DNA from: Ulvibacterium sp.
Lineage (GTDB): Bacteria; Bacteroidota; Bacteroidia; Flavobacteriales; Flavobacteriaceae
Reading direction: 5' to 3'
Assembly: GCF_028285715.1 (NCBI RefSeq)
Contig: NZ_JANQOO010000010.1
Span: forward strand, 310,001-374,000
Length of the DNA: 64,000 bases
Positions 53,926-61,981 of the stretch are shown here, piece by piece (position 1 is the stretch's first letter; each line of letters begins with the position of its first letter). Below the pieces are notes generated by a model that was not told the origin of the DNA, searched no databases, and saw only the letters and a list, made by a program, of their open reading frames with translations. The position numbers and the translations under genes were made by a program.

Positions 53926-54513
53926 TTAACCTTTGGCTTTCCTTTTGCGCTTATACAGGAAAAGGTTCCATTTTTCCTCTGCTACGCCATGTTTGTCCAT
54001 CTCGGCTCTTGCCAGGGTAAAGAAGAGGTCCGATAAGCGATTGATATAGGCTGGTACATAATCTTCCACACATTCAGGATCACTGTCCACAAGACCGAAT
54101 AATGCCCGTTCCCCCCGGCGGATTTGTGTCCTGCACACATGACATAATGCAGAAACTTCATTTCCTCCCGGGAGCAGGAAGTAATCCGAAGGACTGCTCA
54201 ATGCCTCTTCCAGTTTATCGATCCACTGTTCGCAGAAATCCGCTCCATCTAGGGGTCTGGGATTCGGGTTTTCCTTTTTGGAATTGGAAGGGCGGGCTAA
54301 ATGTGACATCATATCCATGAGGTCTTTTTGAATCCTATGCAAGTTTCCCTGCCAAGCATGATCTGGTTCCAACTTGGCACGAAGTAGGCCGATAGTGCTG
54401 TTTACTTCATCCAACGTGCCAATGCACTCGATTCGCGGTCCATTTTTAGGTTCTCTTTTTCCACCGAATACGCCGGTTGTTCCGTTATCCCCTTTACGTG
54501 TATATATCTTCAT
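53926..54513 (-). CDS. PduO-type ATP:cob(I)alamin adenosyltransferase
   Basis: A 195-residue enzyme that adds the adenosyl group to cob(I)alamin or cob(I)yrinate diamide. KIYTRKGDNGTTGVFGG is the N-terminal ATP-binding signature, then ECIGTLDEVNSTIGLLRA, and CHVCRTQIRRGERAL gives the conserved RxxxRRxER-like helix. Length is usual for the PduO family. It is convergent with btuD and follows CobB by 93 bases on the minus strand, probably as the last gene of that operon. Confidence 0.94.
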   Translation of the reverse strand: MKIYTRKGDNGTTGVFGGKREPKNGPRIECIGTLDEVNSTIGLLRAKLEPDHAWQGNLHRIQKDLMDMMSHLARPSNSKKENPNPRPLDGADFCEQWIDKLEEALSSPSDYFLLPGGNEVSALCHVCRTQIRRGERALFGLVDSDPECVEDYVPAYINRLSDLFFTLARAEMDKHGVAEEKWNLFLYKRKRKAKG

Positions 54514-54606
54514 AGGTATGGTTTGTTTTAGAATATATCCGGAAACTCCCGATAAAAATCAAGAATCGGATGGTGTAAAATACAAGTCAGGATTTTGACA
54601 TTCATT

Positions 54607-55935
54607 TCATTGCTTTTCTAACATGGCAATCAGGTTTAATAGCATGTTTTCTTCACCAAAATGATAGTGGATGTAGGATGCCATTGTTTTCTGCTTAACA
54701 AAAATATTGGTTTTAACTTCCATTCCCTTGGCATTTAACACCGTGGCCTTATAAGGTGTTTCATGCTGTTCTTTCATCGTGGTGTAATGAAATTCATGCC
54801 CCTTTAATCGCAAGTGATCCAATATCACCTCCCGGTAACCTAAACGCATCTTCGCTCCCTCCATGCTAGACGTAAAATCGAAGAAACCGACCATTTTAAA
54901 TACATTGCCTTCATGATCAGTGATACGCTTTCCTAAATACATCATACCTCCGCACTCCGCGAATATTTTTCCACTGTTTTCCGCAAATAATCGTACACTT
55001 TGAAGCATGGAAGTGTTGCCGGATAACGCTTCTAGGTGACATTCTGGATATCCCCCAGGGAAATACACAAAATCGGACTCAGGTACCTTTTGGTCTCGAA
55101 TCGGGCTGAAGAAAGTAACACTCCCTATAGCTTCCATAACCTTGATATGATGGGGGTAAATGAAATTAAAGGCTTCATCCATAGCAATCGCAAACCGAAA
55201 TTTTTTGCTGGTGTGGTAATCGGGTGAGGGGGTTAATGATGATTGATAGGTCGTTTCCTTTAACAACGATGGCCAATCCAGCGTTTGTTCCATCTCTGTG
55301 GCAAGGGTCTGGATGGTCTCCTCGTATTGTTCAAGACGAGTGATATCCAAACCGAGGTGGCGCGAAGGAATTTGAACATTTTCCAATCTTCGGACATACC
55401 CAAATGACTGTATACCGATATCATCGCACGCCTCTTTTAAAAAGGAATAATGATTTTCAGAACCCACACGATTGAATATCACACCTATTAAATTCAAGTT
55501 TTTGTCAAAGTTCCTGAATCCCTGAATCAGAGGGGCGACCGAATAGGCCACTGCCTTCGCATCCACTACGAGGATTACCGGAAGATTCATTTTGATGGCC
55601 AGTTCGGCCGTGCTACCTTCTGCCTTTCTAGCGCCATCGAACAGCCCCATGACCCCTTCTATGCAACTCACCCGCTGATTCCTTCCAAAACTACTGAGTT
55701 GCTCATGGAGATAGGGTTCACTCATCATGAACAGGTCTAAATTAATACCCGTTTTTCCACAGGCCTGATAATGAAATTTTGGGTCGATGTAGTCCGGCCC
55801 TACCTTGAAGGGCTGAACTGAAATGCCTTTTTCCCGGAATAATCGGAGCAACCCCAGGGTAACGGTGGTCTTTCCGGCATTGCTATTGGGTGCGGCAATG
55901 ATAAATCGGCTTTGGGGGTCAGTTTTCCGGTTCAT
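54607..55935 (-). CDS. cobB: Cobyrinate a,c-diamide synthase (CobB/CbiA)
   Basis: A 442-residue glutamine-dependent amidase that makes the a- and c-amides of cobyrinic acid. The P-loop is APNSNAGKTTVTLGL, followed by GPDYIDPKFHYQACG, the family signature. IEGVMGLFDGA fits, and the C-terminal glutamine amidotransferase has the nucleophile Cys in FAECGGMMYLG. It overlaps the AAA gene upstream by four bases. Confidence 0.94.
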   Translation of the reverse strand: MNRKTDPQSRFIIAAPNSNAGKTTVTLGLLRLFREKGISVQPFKVGPDYIDPKFHYQACGKTGINLDLFMMSEPYLHEQLSSFGRNQRVSCIEGVMGLFDGARKAEGSTAELAIKMNLPVILVVDAKAVAYSVAPLIQGFRNFDKNLNLIGVIFNRVGSENHYSFLKEACDDIGIQSFGYVRRLENVQIPSRHLGLDITRLEQYEETIQTLATEMEQTLDWPSLLKETTYQSSLTPSPDYHTSKKFRFAIAMDEAFNFIYPHHIKVMEAIGSVTFFSPIRDQKVPESDFVYFPGGYPECHLEALSGNTSMLQSVRLFAENSGKIFAECGGMMYLGKRITDHEGNVFKMVGFFDFTSSMEGAKMRLGYREVILDHLRLKGHEFHYTTMKEQHETPYKATVLNAKGMEVKTNIFVKQKTMASYIHYHFGEENMLLNLIAMLEKQ

Positions 55936-56468
55936 ACTTGATTTAAGTTTTCATAGATGAAGCGTATCCTCTTACCGACCGTGTCTTCCGGGAGCCTTAC
56001 AACCTCGAATCCCTTTTCTCGATAAATATTGACAAGTGCCTTTTCCAGCGCCACACAATGATCAAAGTCTTGTAATCGCTGTGAGTCCTTTTGGTAAATT
56101 GCCTCCCATACGGGAGCGAAAAAGACTTTCCGATGAAATTTATCCAGATAGGGAAAGGTATCCAGTTGTTGGGGAATCGTTTTACCGTCCAACCTAAGAT
56201 AGGCGATCAAATCAAGGATAGACCGATCGGTAAAGAGGGCCTTGGGGTTTAAATCAAGTTTGATGATAAACGCATCATAGACCAATGCTACAAACTTTTC
56301 CAAATCTTGCCATGGCATAGCGTCCCCGCCATTTTCCTGTTCTTTTAGGATTACTTTTCGGGACACTTCATGCATACAAGGAAATTCCTTTTCCAAATCC
56401 TTGATCAAAGTAGTCTTTCCGGTTCCCGGTGCTCCTGTTATGATGTATTTTTTACTATACTCTGCCAT
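55932..56468 (-). CDS. AAA_28/NadR-like P-loop NTPase in the cobalamin operon
   Basis: A 178-residue ATPase or kinase. The P-loop is ITGAPGTGKTTLIKDLE and a DRSILDLIAYL segment resembles the nucleoside-kinase DRS motif. Others in this family are annotated only as AAA ATPases or NadR-like kinases. It overlaps CbiB by 14 bases and CobB by four, so it belongs to the operon. CobU-type kinase motifs are absent. A role as small-molecule kinase in corrinoid assembly is inference. Confidence 0.8.
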   Translation of the reverse strand: MAEYSKKYIITGAPGTGKTTLIKDLEKEFPCMHEVSRKVILKEQENGGDAMPWQDLEKFVALVYDAFIIKLDLNPKALFTDRSILDLIAYLRLDGKTIPQQLDTFPYLDKFHRKVFFAPVWEAIYQKDSQRLQDFDHCVALEKALVNIYREKGFEVVRLPEDTVGKRIRFIYENLNQV

Positions 56469-57396
56469 TTGTCAAGTAGAAAACGAAGCAACCCAAAATG
56501 ATGCTAAGTACGCTTACCGCCCAGTTCACATAAATGGCGATTCCTAAATCCTTATCCGTGAGCACTTTTTTAGTATGCCCAATGTATGGTTTTTCTACCA
56601 GTTTACCGTGGTACTCATTGGGACCACCAAACTGGCAATCCAGAATGTAAGCTAATGCCGCTTCCGGATATCCTGCGTTAGGGCTAGCGTGTTTTTTGCC
56701 CTCTCGCACAACAAACCTCAACCCCTTCCATTTACCGGTCACCACTAACATTAGAAAGGCCGTGATCCGAGCAGGAATGAAATTTGCAACATCATCGAGT
56801 TTGGCGGCAAACTTTCCAAAGTTGACATACCTATCGGACTTGTACCCTATCATGGAGTCAAGTGTATTGATCATTTTGTAGGTCACTGCACCGGGAACCC
56901 CCAGGATGAAATAGTAAAACAAGGGGGCAATTACTCCATCACTCAAATTTTCTGAAAGGGTTTCCAAGGTGGCCGAATGTATTTGCTGTTCATTGAGCTT
57001 GGTGGTATCCCTTCCCACGATCCATGAGAGCCGTTTTCTTCCTGCCTCCAGCCCTTCTTTTTTCAAGGTGTCAAATACGGCTCTACCCTCCTTGATAAGT
57101 GTTCGGTTGGCCAGGCAATAGAACAAAAGAACAACCGCTACAATATCAGCAAGAATGGGATGCACTGCTTGCAACCAGGCCAACAAGAAATAGGTTAGGG
57201 CATAAGCCGATGTTGTCAATAAAATGACCAAAACCAAGCCCTTCATGAATGGGTTTCTACCGGTATTGAGAACGCGCTCACCAAAGGAAATGATATTCCC
57301 AAAAAGTACGATCAAGTGGGGCAACCAGCGCGGGTCACCCAACAGGGTGTCCAGTGCAAAGGCCGTCAGTACAATATAAATCGGGGCTAGTTCCAA
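56455..57396 (-). CDS. cbiB: Adenosylcobinamide-phosphate synthase CbiB
   Basis: A 313-residue membrane protein that joins aminopropanol (phosphate) to adenosylcobyric acid. It begins ALDTLLGDPRWLPHLIVLFGNII, the CbiB signature, and has SENLSDGVIAPLFYYFILG and MINTLDSMIGYKSDRYVNFGKFAAKLDDVANFIPARITA in pieces typical of the family. GYPEAALAYIL follows. About five membrane helices. It overlaps its neighbours on both sides. Confidence 0.95.
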   Translation of the reverse strand: MELAPIYIVLTAFALDTLLGDPRWLPHLIVLFGNIISFGERVLNTGRNPFMKGLVLVILLTTSAYALTYFLLAWLQAVHPILADIVAVVLLFYCLANRTLIKEGRAVFDTLKKEGLEAGRKRLSWIVGRDTTKLNEQQIHSATLETLSENLSDGVIAPLFYYFILGVPGAVTYKMINTLDSMIGYKSDRYVNFGKFAAKLDDVANFIPARITAFLMLVVTGKWKGLRFVVREGKKHASPNAGYPEAALAYILDCQFGGPNEYHGKLVEKPYIGHTKKVLTDKDLGIAIYVNWAVSVLSIILGCFVFYLTNGRV

Positions 57397-58394
57397 AGTC
57401 TGAGAGCTTTTATAAGGGCTGCATTTGCTCCCGGGCTTTGTGTAGAAAGGCGTATATGTTCCCCATGAAGCCGTTGGAAATTTGTAGCATCCCTAATCAG
57501 GATACCGTGCTGTGTGGCCAAAAATTCCTTAAGCGCAGAAGCGGTACCTTTCTTTAATTCAACTAGGAAATAGGTGGTATAGGTGGGTTTTACTTGCAAC
57601 CAAGGGATCGCCGAAAGTTCTCGGATAAATTCTCGGGTTGCTTGGAGTAGTTCTTCAATATTGAAGAGCCATCGATCATAATGCTCAAAAACTTGTAATC
57701 CGGTTTGAATGGCCAAGGCATTTACACTCCATGGCATTTTTTTGCTGAGAAGTTGCTCAATAATTCTCGAGCAGGAGATGATATAGCCCAATCGTATGCC
57801 GGGAACGGCGAAGGTCTTGGTCAAAGATCGAACTACGATCAGATTATTCAAACCTTTGACCAAAGGCCCGAGAGATTCAATTTGATCGGTAAATTCAATA
57901 TAGGCTTCATCTATCACAAAAGTCGTGTCCGGCGCTTCTTCGATAAGTTGGGTCAGTACTTCGGCTGAGAAAAAGGTCCCGTCCGGATTGTTCGGATTAC
58001 AAATGAAAACCACCTGGTAGTCGTTGGGGTTGAACCTTGTTTTATCAACCAAATGGTAATCCAGCCCATGAATTTTACAGGCATTCTCGTATTCCGAGAA
58101 GGTGGGTGCCACAATAGCCGCAGATGCCCCTGAAAACAGATGTGCGATCAGGTAAAATGCCTCAGTGGCTCCATTGGTAAATAAAAATTGGTCCTTGTGC
58201 AACCGAAATTTCCTTGCTGCCATTTCATTGAGCTCCGCTGCAGTTGGGGAAGGATAGTTTTCCAATATAGACAAAGCGGATGAAATCTTGGTCAAGAGTT
58301 CGAGGGGGCATCCCTTATAGTATACATTAGAACTAAAGTTGTGCTTTATTTTACCGTTGTACCGATACAGGTCATCTCCATGTCCGTAAATCAT
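57387..58394 (-). CDS. Threonine-phosphate decarboxylase-like PLP enzyme (CobD/CobC)
   Basis: A 335-residue fold-type I PLP enzyme. It starts YGHGDDLYRYNGKIKHNFSSNVY, the CobD/CobC opening, and has FTNGATEAFYLIA, FICNPNNPDGT, FVIDEAYIEF and SLTKTFAVPGIRLGY with the PLP lysine. In cobalamin synthesis the product is (R)-1-amino-2-propanol phosphate. Histidinol-phosphate aminotransferase is the close alternative, but position between CobQ and CbiB, with overlaps, favours CobD. Confidence 0.9.
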   Translation of the reverse strand: MIYGHGDDLYRYNGKIKHNFSSNVYYKGCPLELLTKISSALSILENYPSPTAAELNEMAARKFRLHKDQFLFTNGATEAFYLIAHLFSGASAAIVAPTFSEYENACKIHGLDYHLVDKTRFNPNDYQVVFICNPNNPDGTFFSAEVLTQLIEEAPDTTFVIDEAYIEFTDQIESLGPLVKGLNNLIVVRSLTKTFAVPGIRLGYIISCSRIIEQLLSKKMPWSVNALAIQTGLQVFEHYDRWLFNIEELLQATREFIRELSAIPWLQVKPTYTTYFLVELKKGTASALKEFLATQHGILIRDATNFQRLHGEHIRLSTQSPGANAALIKALRLWN

Positions 58395-59848
58395 CCTCCT
58401 TCACTGTTTTTGATAATAGTATCCATATCCAAATGCCGGTCAATCCAGGCTGCAAGGGTATCGTATTGCGCTTCCTTAAATTGTAAATAGTTTTTCGCTT
58501 GGGTATCCTTATGCTTCACACGAAGCAATTCGTTTATCACGACCTGGTTGTCCAAAATACCGTGAAGATATGTTCCCCAGCTCTTGTCCCCGTCAAAGTA
58601 GCCTTCGGGTGATCCATCAATCAAGTTTAGATGCTTGTCCTCGGGGACTTTAGTTTCCCCCATGTGAATCTCATAACCCATACACGTTTCCCGATAATCC
58701 TTGAACCTAAAGTTTTGTTGTATTACGGTTTTTTCCTTGGTTAGGGTGGTGGTACTATCAAATAGGCCCATACCCATCTCCCTGCCTCGATCGCTTTCCA
58801 CTTGAAAAGGATCTTCTATCCATTTTCCCATCATTTGATATCCGCCACAAATCCCGATAACCGGAAGGCTACCATATAAGCTTTTGATGATTTCGGTGAT
58901 TCCATCCTCCTTTAGGGCCACTAAATCCTCAATGGTATTTTTGGTTCCCGGTATAATGAGAACATCCGCTTTCTTCAACTCTTCTGCATCCCTGGTGAAA
59001 TATAGGTTGATGAGCGGCTCTTGCTCCATGGCCTGAAAGTCTGTGTAATTAGACATATAATGCAGGCGTATAACCGCCACGTTCAACTTTCCATTTTGAG
59101 CGGTTGTTTTCCGCTGTGTAAGTGCCACCGAATCTTCCTCTTCCAACACAATATCCGAGGCATAGGGAAGCACCCCAAGTACAGGCGTTTTCGTCAAATC
59201 TTCCAGCATCTTCTTCCCTTCTTCAAATAGGGTTTGATCCCCACGGAATTTGTTGATGATGATTCCCTTTACCAAATTGCGTTCCCATTCTTCCAGCAAA
59301 GCGATAGTGCCATAGACACTCCCGAATATTCCACCTTTATCAATATCCGCAACAAGATATACACACGCATTAGCCGCCTGTGCCATGCGCATATTCACGA
59401 TATCCCGATGTTTCAGATTTAATTCACTGATACTGCCTGCCCCTTCCATCACTACAGGGCTAAAGGTGCCGTCAAGAATGCGGAAAGCCCTTTGTGCTTC
59501 CTCAAACAAATGATTTTTATCATTTGTAAAATATTGTTTCGCTGTTTGTACGCCCAGCGGTTTACCGTATAACACCACTTGGGATTTGTTTTCTGCCGAA
59601 GGCTTCAATAAAATGGGATTCATCTCAACCATCGGCGCCAATTTGCAGGCTTCGGCCTGTACGGCCTGTGCCCTACCGATTTCCAATCCATCCGCCGTTG
59701 AAAAGCTGTTGAGCGACATGTTTTGGGCCTTAAATGGGGCCGGATCAAAACCGTGATTTTTTAGCCATCTGCAGATTCCGGCAGTTATCCAACTCTTGCC
59801 GACATCGGATCCAGTTCCCACAATCATGATCGGTCTTATTTTCTTCAT
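58391..59848 (-). CDS. cobQ: Cobyric acid synthase CobQ/CbiP
   Basis: A 485-residue amidase adding the b, d, e and g amides. MIVGTGSDVGKSWITAGIC is the dethiobiotin-synthetase-like P-loop, FKAQNMSLNS the family signature, VYLVADIDKGGIFGSVYGT follows, and the amidotransferase nucleophile Cys lies in GICGGYQMMG. LIDGSPEGYFDG and TYLHGILDN end it. First gene of the minus-strand operon. Confidence 0.95.
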   Translation of the reverse strand: MKKIRPIMIVGTGSDVGKSWITAGICRWLKNHGFDPAPFKAQNMSLNSFSTADGLEIGRAQAVQAEACKLAPMVEMNPILLKPSAENKSQVVLYGKPLGVQTAKQYFTNDKNHLFEEAQRAFRILDGTFSPVVMEGAGSISELNLKHRDIVNMRMAQAANACVYLVADIDKGGIFGSVYGTIALLEEWERNLVKGIIINKFRGDQTLFEEGKKMLEDLTKTPVLGVLPYASDIVLEEEDSVALTQRKTTAQNGKLNVAVIRLHYMSNYTDFQAMEQEPLINLYFTRDAEELKKADVLIIPGTKNTIEDLVALKEDGITEIIKSLYGSLPVIGICGGYQMMGKWIEDPFQVESDRGREMGMGLFDSTTTLTKEKTVIQQNFRFKDYRETCMGYEIHMGETKVPEDKHLNLIDGSPEGYFDGDKSWGTYLHGILDNQVVINELLRVKHKDTQAKNYLQFKEAQYDTLAAWIDRHLDMDTIIKNSEGG

Positions 59849-59903
59849 TGGATACTGCTAATGGTCTTTTTACTTGATAAAATGAATCCTAAAAAGATGT
59901 AGC

Positions 59904-59911
59904 CAAAACTA
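59904..59911 (-). promoter_or_regulatory. Candidate -7 element for the CobQ operon
   Basis: TAGTTTTG on the minus strand matches TAnnTTTG about 55 bases before the CobQ start. No clear -33 TTG is spaced 17-23 bases upstream. A transcript from here would have a leader too short for a cobalamin riboswitch. Confidence 0.4.
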
Positions 59912-59942
59912 TTCAAAGTCATGAATAAATACTAATTTGCAT

Positions 59943-60145
59943 CACGGTGTTTTTGGTGGATTTTCTCCCTTATTTGGAGAAGACCTTAATATGGGAATCC
60001 GGTGAGCTGCCGATAAGCGGCAAATCCGGAGCTGTACCCGCAACTGTGAGTTCAATAAGCTTTGGCCAAATTATTTTCCACTATTTGCCATTATGCAGAT
60101 GGGAAGGAAGACCAAGTTGAACGAGCCAGGAGACCTGCCAAGACA
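59943..60145 (+). ncRNA. Cobalamin riboswitch before the CobN-type operon
   Basis: Core elements in order: GGGAATCCGGTGAG, AAATCCGGAGCTGTACCCGC, AACTGTGAG, ATGGGAAGGAAG and GAGCCAGGAGACCTGCC (60123-60139). The operon starts 150 bases later. This places the membrane-protein, ExbB-like, DUF2149 and CobN-like genes under corrinoid control. Confidence 0.95.
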
Positions 60146-60179
60146 TATCCATATCAGAGCTTTCGGGATTAAAGGCTAA

Positions 60180-60269
60180 ATGATACATTCCATACTGACC
60201 AAAAAAATCATAGCTCTTCAATGTTGGTTTGTATTGATTAGTGCCATAGGCCAGGATCCTGTCATCTAA
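60180..60269 (+). CDS. Small open frame, signal-peptide-like; possible gene remnant
   Basis: Twenty-nine residues starting MIHSILTKKIIALQCW and ending SAIGQDPVI. It has a charged start, hydrophobic core and an A-x-GQ end, like a Bacteroidota signal peptide with nothing after it. It lies between the riboswitch and the first full gene. It may be a truncated exported protein, a leader peptide or chance. Confidence 0.35.
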   Translation: MIHSILTKKIIALQCWFVLISAIGQDPVI

Positions 60270-60297
60270 GTTGGTGTTCGGAAAAATGGCATAAAGA

Positions 60298-60906
60298 ATG
60301 GCTATCGATTTAGTTCTTGTTGGTCTGCAAACGGTTTTTCTCAGTCTTTATGGGACAAATGGAGTTGTTGAATCCATACGACACAAAAAAATATCTTGTG
60401 TCTCAGTTCTGATTACTTTTTTGGGGATTGCCCTTTTGTGCATTTTCCTTGAAAGCTATATACGATATAATCTGCAACTCCTCGTTTTTTTGCTCTTGAT
60501 ACTGGATTACATGCTACACTTATACGCTCCTGATTCTGGACGACTGGGAAAAACAGTGGTCTTTGCCGGAATAACTTTTATGGCATATGCTCACCTATAC
60601 TTTTGGTTAGAACTACCGATTATAGGGTTGGCAGCTCCGTTTTTTTATGTAGCCCTTCTTGGAATGATGAACAAATGGCCCAAATTTCTAGTGGACTTGA
60701 AGGAGTATTTTCTCAAAGCTGGAGCACTGCTTACTTTGCTCTTTATGGTAGAACCCGTTGCCCTAAGTAGTATACAGCAAAATCTGAAACCCATAGCTAC
60801 CATTCCCATAGCTCAAATTATAAATCGACAAAACTTTTGGCTTCTTGGCGCGCTAGTCGTACTGATGCTTGGAGGCTTCTTTTGGAAAGAGAAATCAAGA
60901 CTTTAG
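60298..60906 (+). CDS. Six-helix membrane protein of the CobN-type operon
   Basis: A 202-residue protein with about six membrane helices (LVLVGLQTVFLSLYGTNGV, VLITFLGIALLCIFLES, LLVFLLLILDYMLHLY, and three more). No enzymatic motif. It is first after the riboswitch and starts a run of closely spaced genes: the next ATG is four bases after its stop. By position it may correspond to the small membrane protein of hmu-type haem operons, but I cannot prove homology by eye. Confidence 0.8.
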   Translation: MAIDLVLVGLQTVFLSLYGTNGVVESIRHKKISCVSVLITFLGIALLCIFLESYIRYNLQLLVFLLLILDYMLHLYAPDSGRLGKTVVFAGITFMAYAHLYFWLELPIIGLAAPFFYVALLGMMNKWPKFLVDLKEYFLKAGALLTLLFMVEPVALSSIQQNLKPIATIPIAQIINRQNFWLLGALVVLMLGGFFWKEKSRL

Positions 60907-60910
60907 GCCT

Positions 60911-61489
60911 ATGAATATTTTAGAATCCATTTTATTAGCCATTGCGAATTTGCTTTACTACCCTGTGCTTTTGGGAGTACTCTTGGTATTGCTGCATCAA
61001 GTGGTGGCCGTCGGGAAGTTTATGAGCGAACTAAAGCAAAGGCGCAACAAAAACTTTAAAAGAATCCAAGCGTTTAAAGCGCAACATGCGGATTATTTTA
61101 AAGCTCCTGCTGCAACCTACAAGGTCATTGAATATGACCTTGTCTCCAAGCTTCGCAAATGGCATCAAAGCTACAACAAATCACTCAGTGCCAATCGACT
61201 GGTGGTTAAAGCAGGGCCTTCACTGGGTCTCCTGGGAACATTAATTCCAATGGGTACCGCGCTCGCCTCCCTGTCCCAAGGGGATCTTATGATCATGTCG
61301 GCCAATATGGTGACTGCATTTACCACCACAGTGGTGGGTATGGCTTCCGGACTGACTGCATTTTTGATGCATTATAAGCAAACGGAATGGATGAAAAGGG
61401 ATCTGCTGGAATGTGAGTCCCTATGTGAAAGGAGTTTGATGGAGTGGGAGAATGAACTGGAACATACCGAAAATTTAATCAACAGCTAA
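60911..61489 (+). CDS. MotA/TolQ/ExbB-family proton-channel protein
   Basis: A 192-residue protein. It has an N-terminal helix (NLLYYPVLLGVLLVLLHQVV), a cytoplasmic stretch, and the paired helices of the family: AGPSLGLLGTLIPMGTALAS and MVTAFTTTVVGMASGLTAFL. GTLIPMG with TTVVG are hallmarks. The frame opens at 60869 but the ATG at 60911 follows the previous stop by four bases. ExbB-type proteins pass protons to drive a partner; here the next gene and CobN are the likely partners. Confidence 0.9.
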   Translation: MNILESILLAIANLLYYPVLLGVLLVLLHQVVAVGKFMSELKQRRNKNFKRIQAFKAQHADYFKAPAATYKVIEYDLVSKLRKWHQSYNKSLSANRLVVKAGPSLGLLGTLIPMGTALASLSQGDLMIMSANMVTAFTTTVVGMASGLTAFLMHYKQTEWMKRDLLECESLCERSLMEWENELEHTENLINS

Positions 61490-61498
61490 GTAATTGGA

Positions 61499-61843
61499 AT
61501 GATGAGTTTACTCAGAAAGTATTCGTCGATCGATGAGGAATTTAATTCGGAAGCCGATCCTATTGGGAGCATGGCCAACTTGTTCGATGTAAGCATCGTG
61601 TTTATCGTGGCACTGTTTTTTGCACTTTTTATGGCCTATAGTACGCTCGATCTCTTCAACCCCGATTCAGAATTGGTCATTACCAAGACCATGGCCAATG
61701 GTGAAATCCAAATCATTACCAAGAAAGGGAAAGATATCAAAATTGAAAAAGTCACCGAAACCAGTGAATCCGGAAGAGGGGTAAAACTGGGTACGGCCTA
61801 TAAGCTCGAAGATGGACGAGTTATTTACATACCAGAAGACTAA
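61499..61843 (+). CDS. DUF2149-family membrane protein
   Basis: A 114-residue protein; a second ATG at 61502 is equally possible. One membrane helix (VSIVFIVALFFALFMAYS), then a soluble part ending GVKLGTAYKLEDGRVIYIPE, the DUF2149 signature. Topology is like ExbD/TolR: one helix and an outside domain. DUF2149 genes often neighbour MotA/TolQ/ExbB and CobN-like genes. It could be the ExbD-like half of the motor. Confidence 0.88.
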   Translation: MMSLLRKYSSIDEEFNSEADPIGSMANLFDVSIVFIVALFFALFMAYSTLDLFNPDSELVITKTMANGEIQIITKKGKDIKIEKVTETSESGRGVKLGTAYKLEDGRVIYIPED

Positions 61844-61981
61844 ACGCGCTAAACGGGATTTTTTAGGGCGATTCGTATACCGAATACAAACTTGTGCCGA
61901 GCGACTTGCCTTGAGCTATGCCGAGGGATATCGAAGCATGTAAATATTTAAAAATCAATCCATTGACCTAGATCAAAATAT
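61844..61981. other. Spacer before the CobN-like gene
   Basis: No gene, terminator or promoter box recognised in 138 bases, so read-through from the riboswitch transcript is likely. Confidence 0.5.

Larger units (their letters stand above)
59849..60297. other. Divergent intergenic region between CobQ and the CobN-type operon
   Basis: It carries the CobQ promoter candidate at 59904-59911, the plus-strand cobalamin riboswitch, and a 30-codon open frame at 60180-60269. No minus-strand riboswitch is visible. Confidence 0.7.

Noticed and set aside
57387-58394. Histidinol-phosphate aminotransferase
   Set aside because: Family motifs overlap, but the gene is locked by overlaps between CobQ and CbiB and starts with the CobD/CobC-type YGHGDDL.
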